A stretch of DNA of 64,000 nt from Poriferisphaera corsica. Lineage in GTDB: Bacteria > Planctomycetota > Phycisphaerae > Phycisphaerales > Phycisphaeraceae. The stretch is taken from NCBI RefSeq assembly GCF_007747445.1, contig NZ_CP036425.1, forward strand, positions 2,216,175 through 2,280,174, in the 5' to 3' direction. The notes under the pieces are model-generated. The model worked only from the letters and a program-made list of their open reading frames with translations, did no database searches and was not told the origin of the DNA. Below, piece after piece: positions 27,900-36,015 of this stretch (position 1 is the stretch's first letter; each line of letters starts with the position of its first letter). A program made the translations under genes and the position numbers.

Positions 27900-28577
27900 T
27901 TACTCCGCTACTAGGACGCTTGGGGTCATGGTCGCTGAAATTGCGATCTTCTTGACGTAATGACCTTTCGTCGATGCAGGCTTAAGCTTCATGATGTGAC
28001 CGATAAATGCTTCCGCATTCTCCGTCAATTTATCATCATCAAAACTAAACTTACCAACGATGCCGTGAATGTTGCCGTAATCATCATTACGGTACTCAAC
28101 CTTACCAGCCGCGAATTCCTTCACAGTATCCGCAACCTTAGGATTCACAGTCCCCGCCTTAGGCGAAGGCATCAAACCCTTAGGGCCCAGTGTACGACCC
28201 AGCTTCGCGATCACTCGCATCATCGCTGGCTCAGCAACCGCAACATCAAAGTCAAACCAGCCGTCTTCGATCTTCTTAACCAGATCTTCAGCACCAGCTT
28301 CTGTAGCACCAGCCGCTTTCGCTTCTTCCACTTTATCCATGGAGCAGAATGCAATCACGCGCTTCGTAGCACCGATACCGTTTGGCAACGAAATCGCACC
28401 ACGGATCTGCTGGTCTGCCTGACGAGCGTCGATGCCCAAATGCATCACCACTTCAACCGTCTGGTCAAACTTTGTCTTATTGTACTTCTTTAATTCTTTA
28501 ACCGCCTCACCAATCGGAAGCTCGCCTTCATGGCGTTTTTCCAAATCAGCGCGGTAGCGTTTGCCAAACTTTGGCAT
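27900..28577 (-). CDS. rplA: Large ribosomal subunit protein uL1
   Basis: 225 aa, mobile L1 stalk protein that contacts E-site tRNA and commonly represses its own operon. Signatures: MPKFGKRYRADLEK, VEVVMHLGIDARQADQQIRG (about 42-61), the RNA-binding loop LGRTLGPKGLMPSPKAGTV (about 127-145) and KVEYRND. Length is typical. A 160-bp gap separates it from rplK, and 4 bp from rplJ. Confidence 0.96.
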   Translation of the reverse strand: MPKFGKRYRADLEKRHEGELPIGEAVKELKKYNKTKFDQTVEVVMHLGIDARQADQQIRGAISLPNGIGATKRVIAFCSMDKVEEAKAAGATEAGAEDLVKKIEDGWFDFDVAVAEPAMMRVIAKLGRTLGPKGLMPSPKAGTVNPKVADTVKEFAAGKVEYRNDDYGNIHGIVGKFSFDDDKLTENAEAFIGHIMKLKPASTKGHYVKKIAISATMTPSVLVAE

Positions 28578-28737
28578 AACTCTTTCCTTTCGACATTCCC
28601 ACTGTGAAAGCTCTCATTCAGCCGGCCATCACGTGGCCGCCAATTCAAACTTTCGGGGGGGGGTCTCCCACGATTACGCGTTCGTGGTAAACGCAACGTA
28701 ATACTGTCTAATCACAGTCCAGTATCAAAAAGCCGAA
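28578..28737 (-). promoter_or_regulatory. rplK-rplA intergenic region with hairpin and C9 tract
   Basis: On the coding strand this gap contains an uninterrupted run of nine C (28655-28663 read as G on the plus strand) and, nearer rplA, a strong hairpin GGCCATCACGTGGCC (28624-28638). rplK and rplA are normally almost contiguous, so a leader here is unusual. It could be an L1 autoregulatory site or a separate promoter region; I see no clear consensus. Confidence 0.35.
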
Positions 28738-29178
28738 TTACTCGACTTCCATACCCTCAACGACAACGCCCATTGAGCGAGCCGTGCCTGCAATTGTCCG
28801 CATCATGGCTTCAACTGAACCGCCGGTCATTTCCTTGACCTTCTCTTCAGCTATCGCCTTGCACTGCTCAGCAGTGATCTTGCCGACTTTGTCAGTGTGT
28901 GGCACGCCAGAACCCTTCTCGATACCTGCAGCATCCTTAATAAGAACAGCAGCCGGTGGGCTCTTGACTTCAAATTCGAAGGTACGGTCTTTGTAAACCG
29001 TAATCACACAACCAACGACCTTACCGTTCATTGGACGGGTACGCTCGTTGAACTGCGTAATAAACTGCCCAGGGTTCACACCATGAGCACCGAGAGCCGG
29101 GCCGATTGGTGGAGCTGGTGTTGCCTGGCCGCCTGGGGCCTGAATCTTAAACTGTGATGTAATTTCTTTCTTGGCCAT
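28738..29178 (-). CDS. rplK: Large ribosomal subunit protein uL11
   Basis: 146 aa, part of the GTPase-associated centre. Typical features: KLQIPGG-like start (FKIQAPGGQATPAPPIGPAL, about 9-28), ALGAHGVNPGQFITQFNERT, and the rRNA-binding C-terminal domain with KAGIEKGSGxPHTDKVGKIT-like residues (AAGIEKGSGVPHTDKVG). First gene of the ribosomal cluster; nusG and secE, its usual upstream partners, are absent here. Confidence 0.96.
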   Translation of the reverse strand: MAKKEITSQFKIQAPGGQATPAPPIGPALGAHGVNPGQFITQFNERTRPMNGKVVGCVITVYKDRTFEFEVKSPPAAVLIKDAAGIEKGSGVPHTDKVGKITAEQCKAIAEEKVKEMTGGSVEAMMRTIAGTARSMGVVVEGMEVE

Positions 29179-29348
29179 GTCTGGTTTCCAAGTCTTTCTT
29201 TAAAACAAGTGGTAGTCAAAATACCATCACCGTGCAGGGTTATTTGAAGCTCCAAGCACGACTGATCGCGGTAATCTAAAATACCAGGAGTCGAGGTCCA
29301 AAAGCCGCTGCGGAGAGGGCGCAACCCAGCTTCTGAAGCGAGTGGGAT

Positions 29349-29378
29349 ACTATACATACTTTCTCCACATAATGCCAA
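29349..29378 (-). promoter_or_regulatory. Candidate promoter of the rplKAJL cluster
   Basis: Minus strand: -35 TTGGCA (29373-29378) and -10 TATAGT (29349-29354) separated by 18 bp, each one base from consensus. It would give a leader of about 165 nt before rplK. Confidence 0.5.
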
Positions 29379-29395
29379 TTCCACAACGCATCTAT

Positions 29396-29423
29396 TTGAC
29401 ATCACACGTATTAACGATATTCT
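29396..29423 (+). promoter_or_regulatory. Candidate promoter of tRNA-Phe
   Basis: Perfect -35 TTGACA (29396-29401) and -10-like TATTCT (29418-29423) with a 16-bp spacer, about 50 bp ahead of the mature tRNA 5' end. A second TTGACA lies at about 29456 but is too close to the tRNA. Confidence 0.4.
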
Positions 29424-29476
29424 TGTTGCTCCAAATGGTTAGCCAACACTAGCCAATTGACATCTTAGTAAGCAAA

Positions 29477-29549
29477 GGCCAGATAGCTCAGTTGGTAGAG
29501 CACAGCATTGAAAATGCTGGTGTCCCCGGTTCAAGTCCGGGTCTGGCCA
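29477..29549 (+). tRNA. tRNA-Phe (anticodon GAA)
   Basis: A 73-nt cloverleaf: acceptor GGCCAGA/TCTGGCC, D arm GCTC...GAGC, anticodon stem CAGCA/TGCTG with loop TTGAAAA (anticodon GAA), T arm CCCGG TTCAAGT CCGGG and discriminator A. The 3' CCA is not encoded. It diverges from rplK. Confidence 0.97.
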
Positions 29550-29551
29550 TG

Positions 29552-29588
29552 ACCCTAAGTCTTTAATATCAAAGGTTTAGGGTTTTTT
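29552..29588 (+). terminator. Terminator after tRNA-Phe
   Basis: ACCCTAA pairs with TTAGGGT, with an inner CTTT/AAAG pairing, followed by six T. Confidence 0.7.
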
Positions 29589-29701
29589 AATGCGCACACT
29601 TTAAAACCAACCATCCACCAAACAAACTGTCCATTTTGACCACTTTATTTCAGGTTTGGCGCACCTGGCGGCGCACCTCGGCCTATCTCTCGATTAGTCG
29701 C

Positions 29702-29730
29702 AAAAAACCGGCCTAACCAGACCGGCTTTT
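29702..29730 (-). terminator. Terminator of the sugar-acid operon
   Basis: On the minus strand AGCCGGTC pairs with GGCCGGTT (two G-U pairs) and leads into six T, 28 bp after the aldolase stop. Confidence 0.65.
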
Positions 29731-29757
29731 CGAATTCTAGATATTCATCCTCCGCTT

Positions 29758-30396
29758 TCAGCTCGCCGCCATTTCCCCCAGCAAAACACGCATTGCCTTC
29801 CTCGCCTGTCCAGTGATCGTATCCCATTCATGACCTGATATTTGCTCACGCGTCGCCAACCACGACCCGCCCACGCATTCAACAACTGGCATCTCTAAAT
29901 AATCCATCATATTTTCCAGACTCACCCCGCCTGTCGGGCACAACTTAACGCCCGTCTCTCCATACGGCCCTGCAATCGACTTCAACATCTTAATCCCCCC
30001 CGCGGACTCCGCCGGAAAATACTTCATTAGTTTACACCCTAAATCAAGCCCCCACTCAATCTCGCTCGGTGTCATCACACCCGGAATAAATAACACCTCA
30101 GCATCCGCAAATCGCTCAACAATTCTCTCATTCAGTCCCGGCGCAAGCGCAAAATCAACACCGATATCTAAACACTGCTCTGCCTGCTCACCCGTCAATA
30201 CCGTCCCCGCCCCAACAAGCATCTCCGGCAAAGCCTGCTTAATACGCTCAATCGCCCCCGCCGCGGCAGCTGTCCGAAACGTTACCTCCACCACATCCAT
30301 CCCACCTTCGAGCAGCGCCTCACACAACCCCACCGCATCGTCCGCATCATCAATCACAACCACCGGCACAATCTTCCGACCAATACCCTTTTGCAT
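29758..30396 (-). CDS. KDPG/KHG-type aldolase
   Basis: 212 aa from ATG 30396 (GGAG 7 nt upstream; the frame extends to 30429 without a site). Class I 2-keto-3-deoxy-6-phosphogluconate/4-hydroxy-2-oxoglutarate aldolase family: VEVTFRT with Glu37, VGAGTVLT, FIPGVMTPSEI and the Schiff-base Lys125 in KYFPAE; CPTGGV binds the phosphate or carboxylate. It cleaves a 2-keto-3-deoxy sugar acid (phosphate) to pyruvate and an aldehyde. It is the last gene of the operon and gives the pathway a retro-aldol exit. The exact sugar acid cannot be told; the 6-phosphogalactonate analogue is possible. Confidence 0.9.
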   Translation of the reverse strand: MQKGIGRKIVPVVVIDDADDAVGLCEALLEGGMDVVEVTFRTAAAAGAIERIKQALPEMLVGAGTVLTGEQAEQCLDIGVDFALAPGLNERIVERFADAEVLFIPGVMTPSEIEWGLDLGCKLMKYFPAESAGGIKMLKSIAGPYGETGVKLCPTGGVSLENMMDYLEMPVVECVGGSWLATREQISGHEWDTITGQARKAMRVLLGEMAAS

Positions 30397-30520
30397 ATCA
30401 ACACTCCCATCCCCCCCATCAAAAATCATCCACTCTTACTCATACACACGACATTACAAATCAGCGACGTATCACAACACCTAACTCGCGCTATGACACA
30501 CTGCCACTCTCGTATCAACA

Positions 30521-31639
30521 TCAATATTTCAGCCACTCCGGCCTTATCTTTCTCGCATCACCAACCTTCACAGCCTCACCCTTCTCCGAACTTTCAATCG
30601 CCGCAAACGCCATCGCTAAACTCTTCAGATTATCCCGCGCCCCATGCGTCGGCTCACGCTCCTCTTCAACAGCTAACATCAATTCACTCACCGCCCCATT
30701 AAAGCCATCCGGAAACCACGTTCCTTCAAGCTCCGGCCTGGCCTCCCCATCCTCCGTAATCAACGTTACAATTTGCTCCCCCAATCCAGGCCCTTCACTT
30801 CTCAACGCCCCCTTCGTACCAATGATCAACGTCGTATCTCGCGCACCAAATTTCGCATTCCCATCAAATAACATTGTGACCTGCGCCCCCTCATACTCCA
30901 CAATTGCCGTCGCACCTAATGGCGGCTTAGCCTCCTGCCCATAACATTCACACACCCGCCCATAAACCCGTTTCGCCTCGCGGTCGCCCATGTAACAATT
31001 CACCATATCAAACCAATGAATCGCAAAGTCATACAACACCAAATGCGGCATCTCATTAAACGCAGTCCCCACCACCCAGTTATGATCCCACGCCACATTC
31101 ATCGAAATGCTCGTGACATCACCAATCAACCCCGCCTCAATCGCTTTCCGCATGTACGAAACATGCGGCGCCCACCGCCCATTCTGATTGACCGCCAACT
31201 TAACACGCTTCTCTTCAGCCAGCGCCGCCAACTTCTCACCTACCCCCAAATCCAAAACAAACGGTTTCTGACTCAACACATGCTTACCTGCTTTAATCGC
31301 ATCCATAATCAACGTTTCTCTTTCCGCAGGATGCGTTGCAATATCAACGATCTCAACTTCCTCATCTGCCAGCAATTCGTGATGCGTCGCATAAACTTCC
31401 CCTTGCGGGTTGTATGTATCACGTCTCACCACAGCGTTCTCATGTTTTAAATCAGCAAACGCAACCACCTCATACCCACCTTGCTCATACCCCTTCATGT
31501 GCTGCTCAGTAATCCCTCCACACCCAATAAGCCCAAGCTTCATTTTCTTCTCAACCACGCTCGGTCGGTAAGCAAGTTCAGGCGCATCAATCAGTCCTGC
31601 TTCCTTCGCAGCAATCGTATAATCATCCGTACTAGCCAT
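30521..31639 (-). CDS. Gfo/Idh/MocA-family dehydrogenase (second of two)
   Basis: 372 aa from ATG 31639 (AAAGGA 8 nt upstream). NAD(P)-binding fold starts at about residue 34 with LGLIGCGGITEQHMKGYE; the catalytic-lysine motif is SQKPFVLD (EKP type, with Gln for Glu). The C-terminal domain has the open beta-sheet typical of the family. An extra 30-residue N-terminal stretch (TDDYTIAAKEAG...) precedes the Rossmann fold. Family members oxidise sugar hydroxyls or catalyse redox-neutral eliminations. Immediately downstream of a second family member with which it shares little identity. Confidence 0.85.
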   Translation of the reverse strand: MASTDDYTIAAKEAGLIDAPELAYRPSVVEKKMKLGLIGCGGITEQHMKGYEQGGYEVVAFADLKHENAVVRRDTYNPQGEVYATHHELLADEEVEIVDIATHPAERETLIMDAIKAGKHVLSQKPFVLDLGVGEKLAALAEEKRVKLAVNQNGRWAPHVSYMRKAIEAGLIGDVTSISMNVAWDHNWVVGTAFNEMPHLVLYDFAIHWFDMVNCYMGDREAKRVYGRVCECYGQEAKPPLGATAIVEYEGAQVTMLFDGNAKFGARDTTLIIGTKGALRSEGPGLGEQIVTLITEDGEARPELEGTWFPDGFNGAVSELMLAVEEEREPTHGARDNLKSLAMAFAAIESSEKGEAVKVGDARKIRPEWLKY

Positions 31640-31665
31640 AATCAATATCCTTTCCTTATCCCTCA

Positions 31666-32769
31666 TTAAATCGCAGCTACTTCGCGATCAACCAATTTCA
31701 CCGTCTGCTTCAATTCAGCACTCAACACCGCCGAATCAACAATCTGCTGACCAATCCGACATACCTCAACTGACAACGGTCCCTCCACTTCCAGATCTTG
31801 CAATACACAATGCACAAAATAATCAATCGGCCCAGTGTTCGGACTCATCAACTCATCAACTTTCACCTCACTCCCCACCCGATCCTCTTCAGTCTGCAAT
31901 CGCACGACACCCTCATAGTCATAGCTCGCAATCGTCCCTTCTGTACCCACCACAACAAAACCACACTTAGGCTGCGGCTGCATAACCCAAGGATCATTAA
32001 ACGCGCCCCACCTCGTCTCAAACTTCGATAACCCTTCCTCATACCTCACCACTGTTACGGAATGCTCATCTACATCCAGCCCCTCAGGCACGTACATTGC
32101 CGTCGTTACCTCAATCGGTTTTTTCCCACCATTAAACCATGTCCCCAACGTCACCCCATATCCCAAATAATCCTGCAATGATCCGCCCCCTTCTTCCTTC
32201 TTATAAAACCATGACGTTCTCTTCCGTTTCAATTGCTCCTCAGGCGACACATTGATCTTATCCATATCATGCGCCAACGGCCCTCGGTTCCCGTCATAAT
32301 AGTGCACCTCAATCACATCTCCGATTTTCCCCTCATCTATCAATCGCTTAGTCGTGCGATGCGGCGGATACCACGCCAACGGCCAATTAACCGCAAACTT
32401 CTTGCCACGCGTCCCCTCCATCGCAGCAATCATCCGATCCGCCTGCTCCAACGTCTCAGCAAACGGCTTCTCCACCATCACATGCACATCATACTTCGCC
32501 ACTCTCTCCGTATACTCCGCATGTGTCGCCGTTGAAGCACAAATAATCGCAATATCAGGCTTCGCATCACACATGCATTCGTCCATATCCTCATAAATAA
32601 TATCATGGCTCAGCCCCAGCCTGTCCGCCACCATCTCTGGCCGATCACGCTCATGATGCCACATCCCCACGATCTCCACCCGCTCATCTTCACTTGCCTG
32701 TCGCAGCAAATCACCCATATGCATGTGGTCAAAGTTAATCCCTACGATTCTCAATTTATCTTTTGCCAT
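31666..32769 (-). CDS. Gfo/Idh/MocA-family dehydrogenase (first of two)
   Basis: 367 aa; ATG 32769 is preferred to the GTG one codon earlier (AAGGA 8 nt upstream). Rossmann fold begins IVGINFDHMHMGDLLRQA; this is not the canonical GxGxxG, as His and Met replace usual glycines, which is seen in some subfamilies. The motif MVEKPFAETLEQAD (about 123-136) carries the catalytic Lys. Trp- and His-rich C-terminal half (WFYKKEEGGGSLQDYLGYG) forms the substrate pocket. Together with the downstream paralogue it provides two redox steps for the operon. Confidence 0.85.
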   Translation of the reverse strand: MAKDKLRIVGINFDHMHMGDLLRQASEDERVEIVGMWHHERDRPEMVADRLGLSHDIIYEDMDECMCDAKPDIAIICASTATHAEYTERVAKYDVHVMVEKPFAETLEQADRMIAAMEGTRGKKFAVNWPLAWYPPHRTTKRLIDEGKIGDVIEVHYYDGNRGPLAHDMDKINVSPEEQLKRKRTSWFYKKEEGGGSLQDYLGYGVTLGTWFNGGKKPIEVTTAMYVPEGLDVDEHSVTVVRYEEGLSKFETRWGAFNDPWVMQPQPKCGFVVVGTEGTIASYDYEGVVRLQTEEDRVGSEVKVDELMSPNTGPIDYFVHCVLQDLEVEGPLSVEVCRIGQQIVDSAVLSAELKQTVKLVDREVAAI

Positions 32770-32784
32770 CACTCTATTCCTTGA

Positions 32785-33765
32785 TTAGTCTAAATCTGAG
32801 CAGCATATTGCATTTTTTCTAAAACTAAACAATTCAGCCGCATTATCAATTAATATATTTTGAACAATCCCTTCGGCGATACCCCGATCAATCAATATTT
32901 TTTTTAACCCACTCGCCAACCAACTCGCCCCCCACTTCCCGCCATAGCCCGGCCAATACGACCTTCTAGCCAAATCCATTCCCACAACAATCTGTCCCCC
33001 ATACGCCTCACCTAGCTCCTTCATCAATCTTATTGAGCCGCTATCTTCACCCTTTGCCAACTCACGAAAATGATTGTCATACTCAAGTCCAACACCCGTC
33101 TCAAGCATAGCCCTGTGATACCCCACATCATGCACCTTATCGCAATGCGAAAGAACCACATGACCCAAATCCACACCTTCCTCGGCAAATACTTCGATCT
33201 GCTCCATCCCTCCTGCCCCCTGCTCCACATGCGTGATAATCGGACACCCCGTCTCCAACGACACACGACTCGCCGCAACAAACGCTTCACGTTCAAGCGC
33301 ATTCATCACGCCTGCCCCGTCAAGACCACTCGCAACCTTAATCACCCCCGCCTTAGCCCCCACCTGCTCGCCTGTCTTATCATCAATGGCCCCACGCATA
33401 ATTTCATTTTTAAAAAGCGCCGCCAACTCCTCGCATCCCATTCGAAGCATCGCATGATCATCCTGATAATACTTGCTTAAGTGCATCCCTGTAGGGCACA
33501 CGATCGCAACACCGCTCTGTTTCGAAATCGCCTGCAACTTCCGAATATTTCTGCCCGGCCCAGTTGGCATCGTATCAATGATCCATCCACCACCAAACCT
33601 CCGGAATGTCCTCAAGTTCTCTGCAATCACATCAACATCATCCAGCAAAAATGACGGATATTTTGCCTTGATAAACGCGCCATCAATACACACATGTTCA
33701 TGCGCATCACAAATCCCCAGCCCTGCCGCTTCAATATCACCTATTATCGTTCGTACAAAACCCAT
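32785..33765 (-). CDS. Phosphotriesterase-family metal hydrolase, probable sugar lactonase
   Basis: 326-aa amidohydrolase-fold protein of the phosphotriesterase family. All metal ligands are visible: HEH (His22, His24), the carbamylated Lys143 in GVIKVASG, His179 in THVEQG, His207 in LSHCDK and Asp264 in GMDLARRSYW. Characterised members include phosphotriesterases, N-acyl-homoserine lactonases and sugar (phosphate) lactonases; inside an operon of sugar dehydrogenases the last activity is most likely. The RBS AAGGG is well placed before ATG 33765. Annotation as a resiniferatoxin-binding or PHP protein is the same family. Confidence 0.82.
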   Translation of the reverse strand: MGFVRTIIGDIEAAGLGICDAHEHVCIDGAFIKAKYPSFLLDDVDVIAENLRTFRRFGGGWIIDTMPTGPGRNIRKLQAISKQSGVAIVCPTGMHLSKYYQDDHAMLRMGCEELAALFKNEIMRGAIDDKTGEQVGAKAGVIKVASGLDGAGVMNALEREAFVAASRVSLETGCPIITHVEQGAGGMEQIEVFAEEGVDLGHVVLSHCDKVHDVGYHRAMLETGVGLEYDNHFRELAKGEDSGSIRLMKELGEAYGGQIVVGMDLARRSYWPGYGGKWGASWLASGLKKILIDRGIAEGIVQNILIDNAAELFSFRKNAICCSDLD

Positions 33766-33779
33766 CGTCTAACCCTTGC

Positions 33780-35183
33780 TTAGTTTTTCTGTCGCCTACA
33801 CCCATCACCCACTGCATTCATCCCCCACTCATCCCGCCCGACCGCCGCACGTACACGAGGTACATCAATCACCACCCCTCTCAAATACAACATCTCACGC
33901 AACATCCCCACATCAACATCACACGCTCCAATACCATTCTCTAAACTCAAAATCGCTGCGTAACCCGCCGCCTGCCCCATACTCATCGTCTGCCCCATAC
34001 TCCGACAACTCGCATGCGCATCATGCGACGCACTAAAGCACCGCCCCACCACCCAAATCTCTTCACGCCCCTTCGGCACAAGCGTCCCATATGGCACACC
34101 ATACACACCCTCACCTTTCACATACCCCCACACCGTTTCATCCTCACCCTCATCATTCTTTCGATGATCTTCAATCGGCGCACCGCACAACAACACCGCA
34201 TCATCAAACATTCGCCCCTCAATACAATCTTCCTTCGTCAACCGATATTCACCATACACCCGCCTCGTCTCTCTCACTCCAACATGATGCGATAACCCCA
34301 CAATCTTCGCACGCTCATACCCCGGCACTTCCGCCCTCAAAAAATCCTCATACATAAACGCCTGCCGTCTCCCAATTTTTTCCGCTTCACCCAACTGCTC
34401 AAAATCAGTCGCATCAACATCCGCAATGCGGCTCGCTACCGTCGCAACACACCCACCCTGCACCATCTCATGAACACTCCCCCTCTTACGTGGTAAATCC
34501 CAACGCCCAGTCTCAACACCCGCCGTCATTTTCGCCATCAGCATCTTCTTGCCACCCGCCTGCTCATACTGCTTCCCGTCAACACCACTCATTCGGAAAG
34601 TAGTTGTCAATGTCTGAGCCGGATCAATCTCTCCCGCCATCTCGTAAGCAGCCCCAGATAGATGACACACATCCGCATCGCCACTAGCATCTATCACGCG
34701 ACTAGCTCGAATCTTATAAAACCCTTTCTTCGTCCAGATCACCACACCCACAACCCGATCCCCTTCCTTCATCACATCCACCAACACCGCATGAAGCCAC
34801 ACCTTAACGCCCGCTTCATCCAAAAGCTCATCCCACACCAACTTCAACCGTTCCGGATTATAAGTCACCCCCGTCCCCGCCCCATACGTATTCGGCCTCA
34901 AAAACATATCCCCCGTCCCATACATCCGATTCACCACCATATCAGGCACACCGCCCACAACCTTCCTCACTCGATCTCCCGGCGTAAAGAACCCATAAAA
35001 CGTATCCAATATCTGTGTGCTCGAACCACCCAAAAAACCATACCGCTCAATCAGCCCCACCTTAACTCCCATCTCGCCCGCCGCAATCGCCGCGCAGCAC
35101 CCCGCGCTGCCACCTCCAACAACCATCACATCAACCTCGCCCAAGACTGCAATTTTGTCCTTTACCAAACACTCAAACGACAT
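33780..35183 (-). CDS. FAD-dependent oxidoreductase (FAD_oxidored family)
   Basis: 467 aa from ATG 35183 (GGGAGG 6 nt upstream; a GTG precedes it). Dinucleotide-binding motif VMVVGGGSAGCCAAIAAGEMG (within about 18-38) and ERYGFLGGSST typical of the FAD_oxidored group common in Planctomycetes and other sugar degraders; RASRVIDASGDADVCHLSGA carries the second FAD contact, and the C-terminal SMGQAAGYAAIL completes the site. No signal peptide, so it is cytosolic, unlike many homologues in these phyla. The gene overlaps the upstream SIS gene by 11 bp. Substrate unknown. Confidence 0.82.
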   Translation of the reverse strand: MSFECLVKDKIAVLGEVDVMVVGGGSAGCCAAIAAGEMGVKVGLIERYGFLGGSSTQILDTFYGFFTPGDRVRKVVGGVPDMVVNRMYGTGDMFLRPNTYGAGTGVTYNPERLKLVWDELLDEAGVKVWLHAVLVDVMKEGDRVVGVVIWTKKGFYKIRASRVIDASGDADVCHLSGAAYEMAGEIDPAQTLTTTFRMSGVDGKQYEQAGGKKMLMAKMTAGVETGRWDLPRKRGSVHEMVQGGCVATVASRIADVDATDFEQLGEAEKIGRRQAFMYEDFLRAEVPGYERAKIVGLSHHVGVRETRRVYGEYRLTKEDCIEGRMFDDAVLLCGAPIEDHRKNDEGEDETVWGYVKGEGVYGVPYGTLVPKGREEIWVVGRCFSASHDAHASCRSMGQTMSMGQAAGYAAILSLENGIGACDVDVGMLREMLYLRGVVIDVPRVRAAVGRDEWGMNAVGDGCRRQKN

Positions 35184-35970
35184 CACACGCCTCCCTGTTC
35201 AATTCCGCATACAGCTTCGCCATCCGCCGACCATGCTCGTCATACGCCGCCTCAAATATCTCAGCCGCTCGATCCCCTCCCACAACTGCGCCTGCCGCAA
35301 GCGCTCGCGGCGGCTGCCCCGCTTCCGTCAATAACTTCGCCACCTCAGCTTTAATCGTATTCACAATCAAACACCCACCCACCGTACTACCCGGTGCAAC
35401 CGGCTGCTCCATCCCCTCAATCTGTACCATCGCATCACCCACCGGTGCTCCCGTATCCAATACCACATCCGCAAAATCTGACAGCTTCTTCCCGTCTTCA
35501 CGTTTGCTCAAACTCGCATCACTATGCGCCATACTCACCAAGGCCGCCACATACACGCCCCGCTTCCGAAATCCTTCCGCCAATTCCATCGGCACAACAT
35601 TACACCCACTGCTACTCACCACTAAAGCGCTATCCACCGCTTCAAAGTCATAGTTCCGCAAAATGCGATCTGCAAACCCTTCAACGTTCTCCAAAAACAT
35701 CGCCTGCCGTTGTCCATTCGAGCCCACCACTGGGTGATGAAAACTCAGTGACAACTCCACCATCGGATTAAACCCGGGAAAGCTCCCATACCGCGGCCAC
35801 ATCTCCTCCACCATCATCCGACTATGCCCACTACCAAATACATGCACGCATCGACCCGCCAAAATTGTCTCCGCAAATCGCGCCGCCACTTCACGCACCG
35901 CGCCCAACTGCCGCTCAACAGCATCCACAATCTCACGTGATTTTTTCAAATATTCTTCAGCCGGATTCAT
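35173..35970 (-). CDS. SIS-domain sugar-phosphate-binding protein (UPF0309-like)
   Basis: 265 aa from ATG 35970 with AAGGAG 7 nt upstream; the frame is open to 36003. A single SIS domain: VHVFGSGHSRMMVEEMWPR (about 43-61) supplies the Gly/Ser phosphate-binding loop and VVSSSGCNVVPMELAEGF (about 115-132) the second Ser-rich loop. This arrangement and the sequence GSGHS match the UPF0309 group, thought to bind amino-sugar or ketose phosphates. It is directly upstream of the FAD oxidoreductase and downstream of a ROK kinase, hinting at a phosphorylated sugar intermediate. Confidence 0.8.
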   Translation of the reverse strand: MNPAEEYLKKSREIVDAVERQLGAVREVAARFAETILAGRCVHVFGSGHSRMMVEEMWPRYGSFPGFNPMVELSLSFHHPVVGSNGQRQAMFLENVEGFADRILRNYDFEAVDSALVVSSSGCNVVPMELAEGFRKRGVYVAALVSMAHSDASLSKREDGKKLSDFADVVLDTGAPVGDAMVQIEGMEQPVAPGSTVGGCLIVNTIKAEVAKLLTEAGQPPRALAAGAVVGGDRAAEIFEAAYDEHGRRMAKLYAELNREACDVV

Positions 35971-36015
35971 CCACATTCTCCTTATCGCACACCATAACTT
36001 CAATCTATGCTTTGA

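Noticed and set aside
29645-29827. 60-codon minus-strand frame before the aldolase end
   Set aside because: Overlaps the aldolase gene out of frame and spans its terminator; no start signal.
34662-35354. 230-codon plus-strand frame opposite the FAD oxidoreductase and SIS genes
   Set aside because: Spans two well-supported genes; His/Pro/Arg-rich product typical of antisense to G-rich coding DNA.
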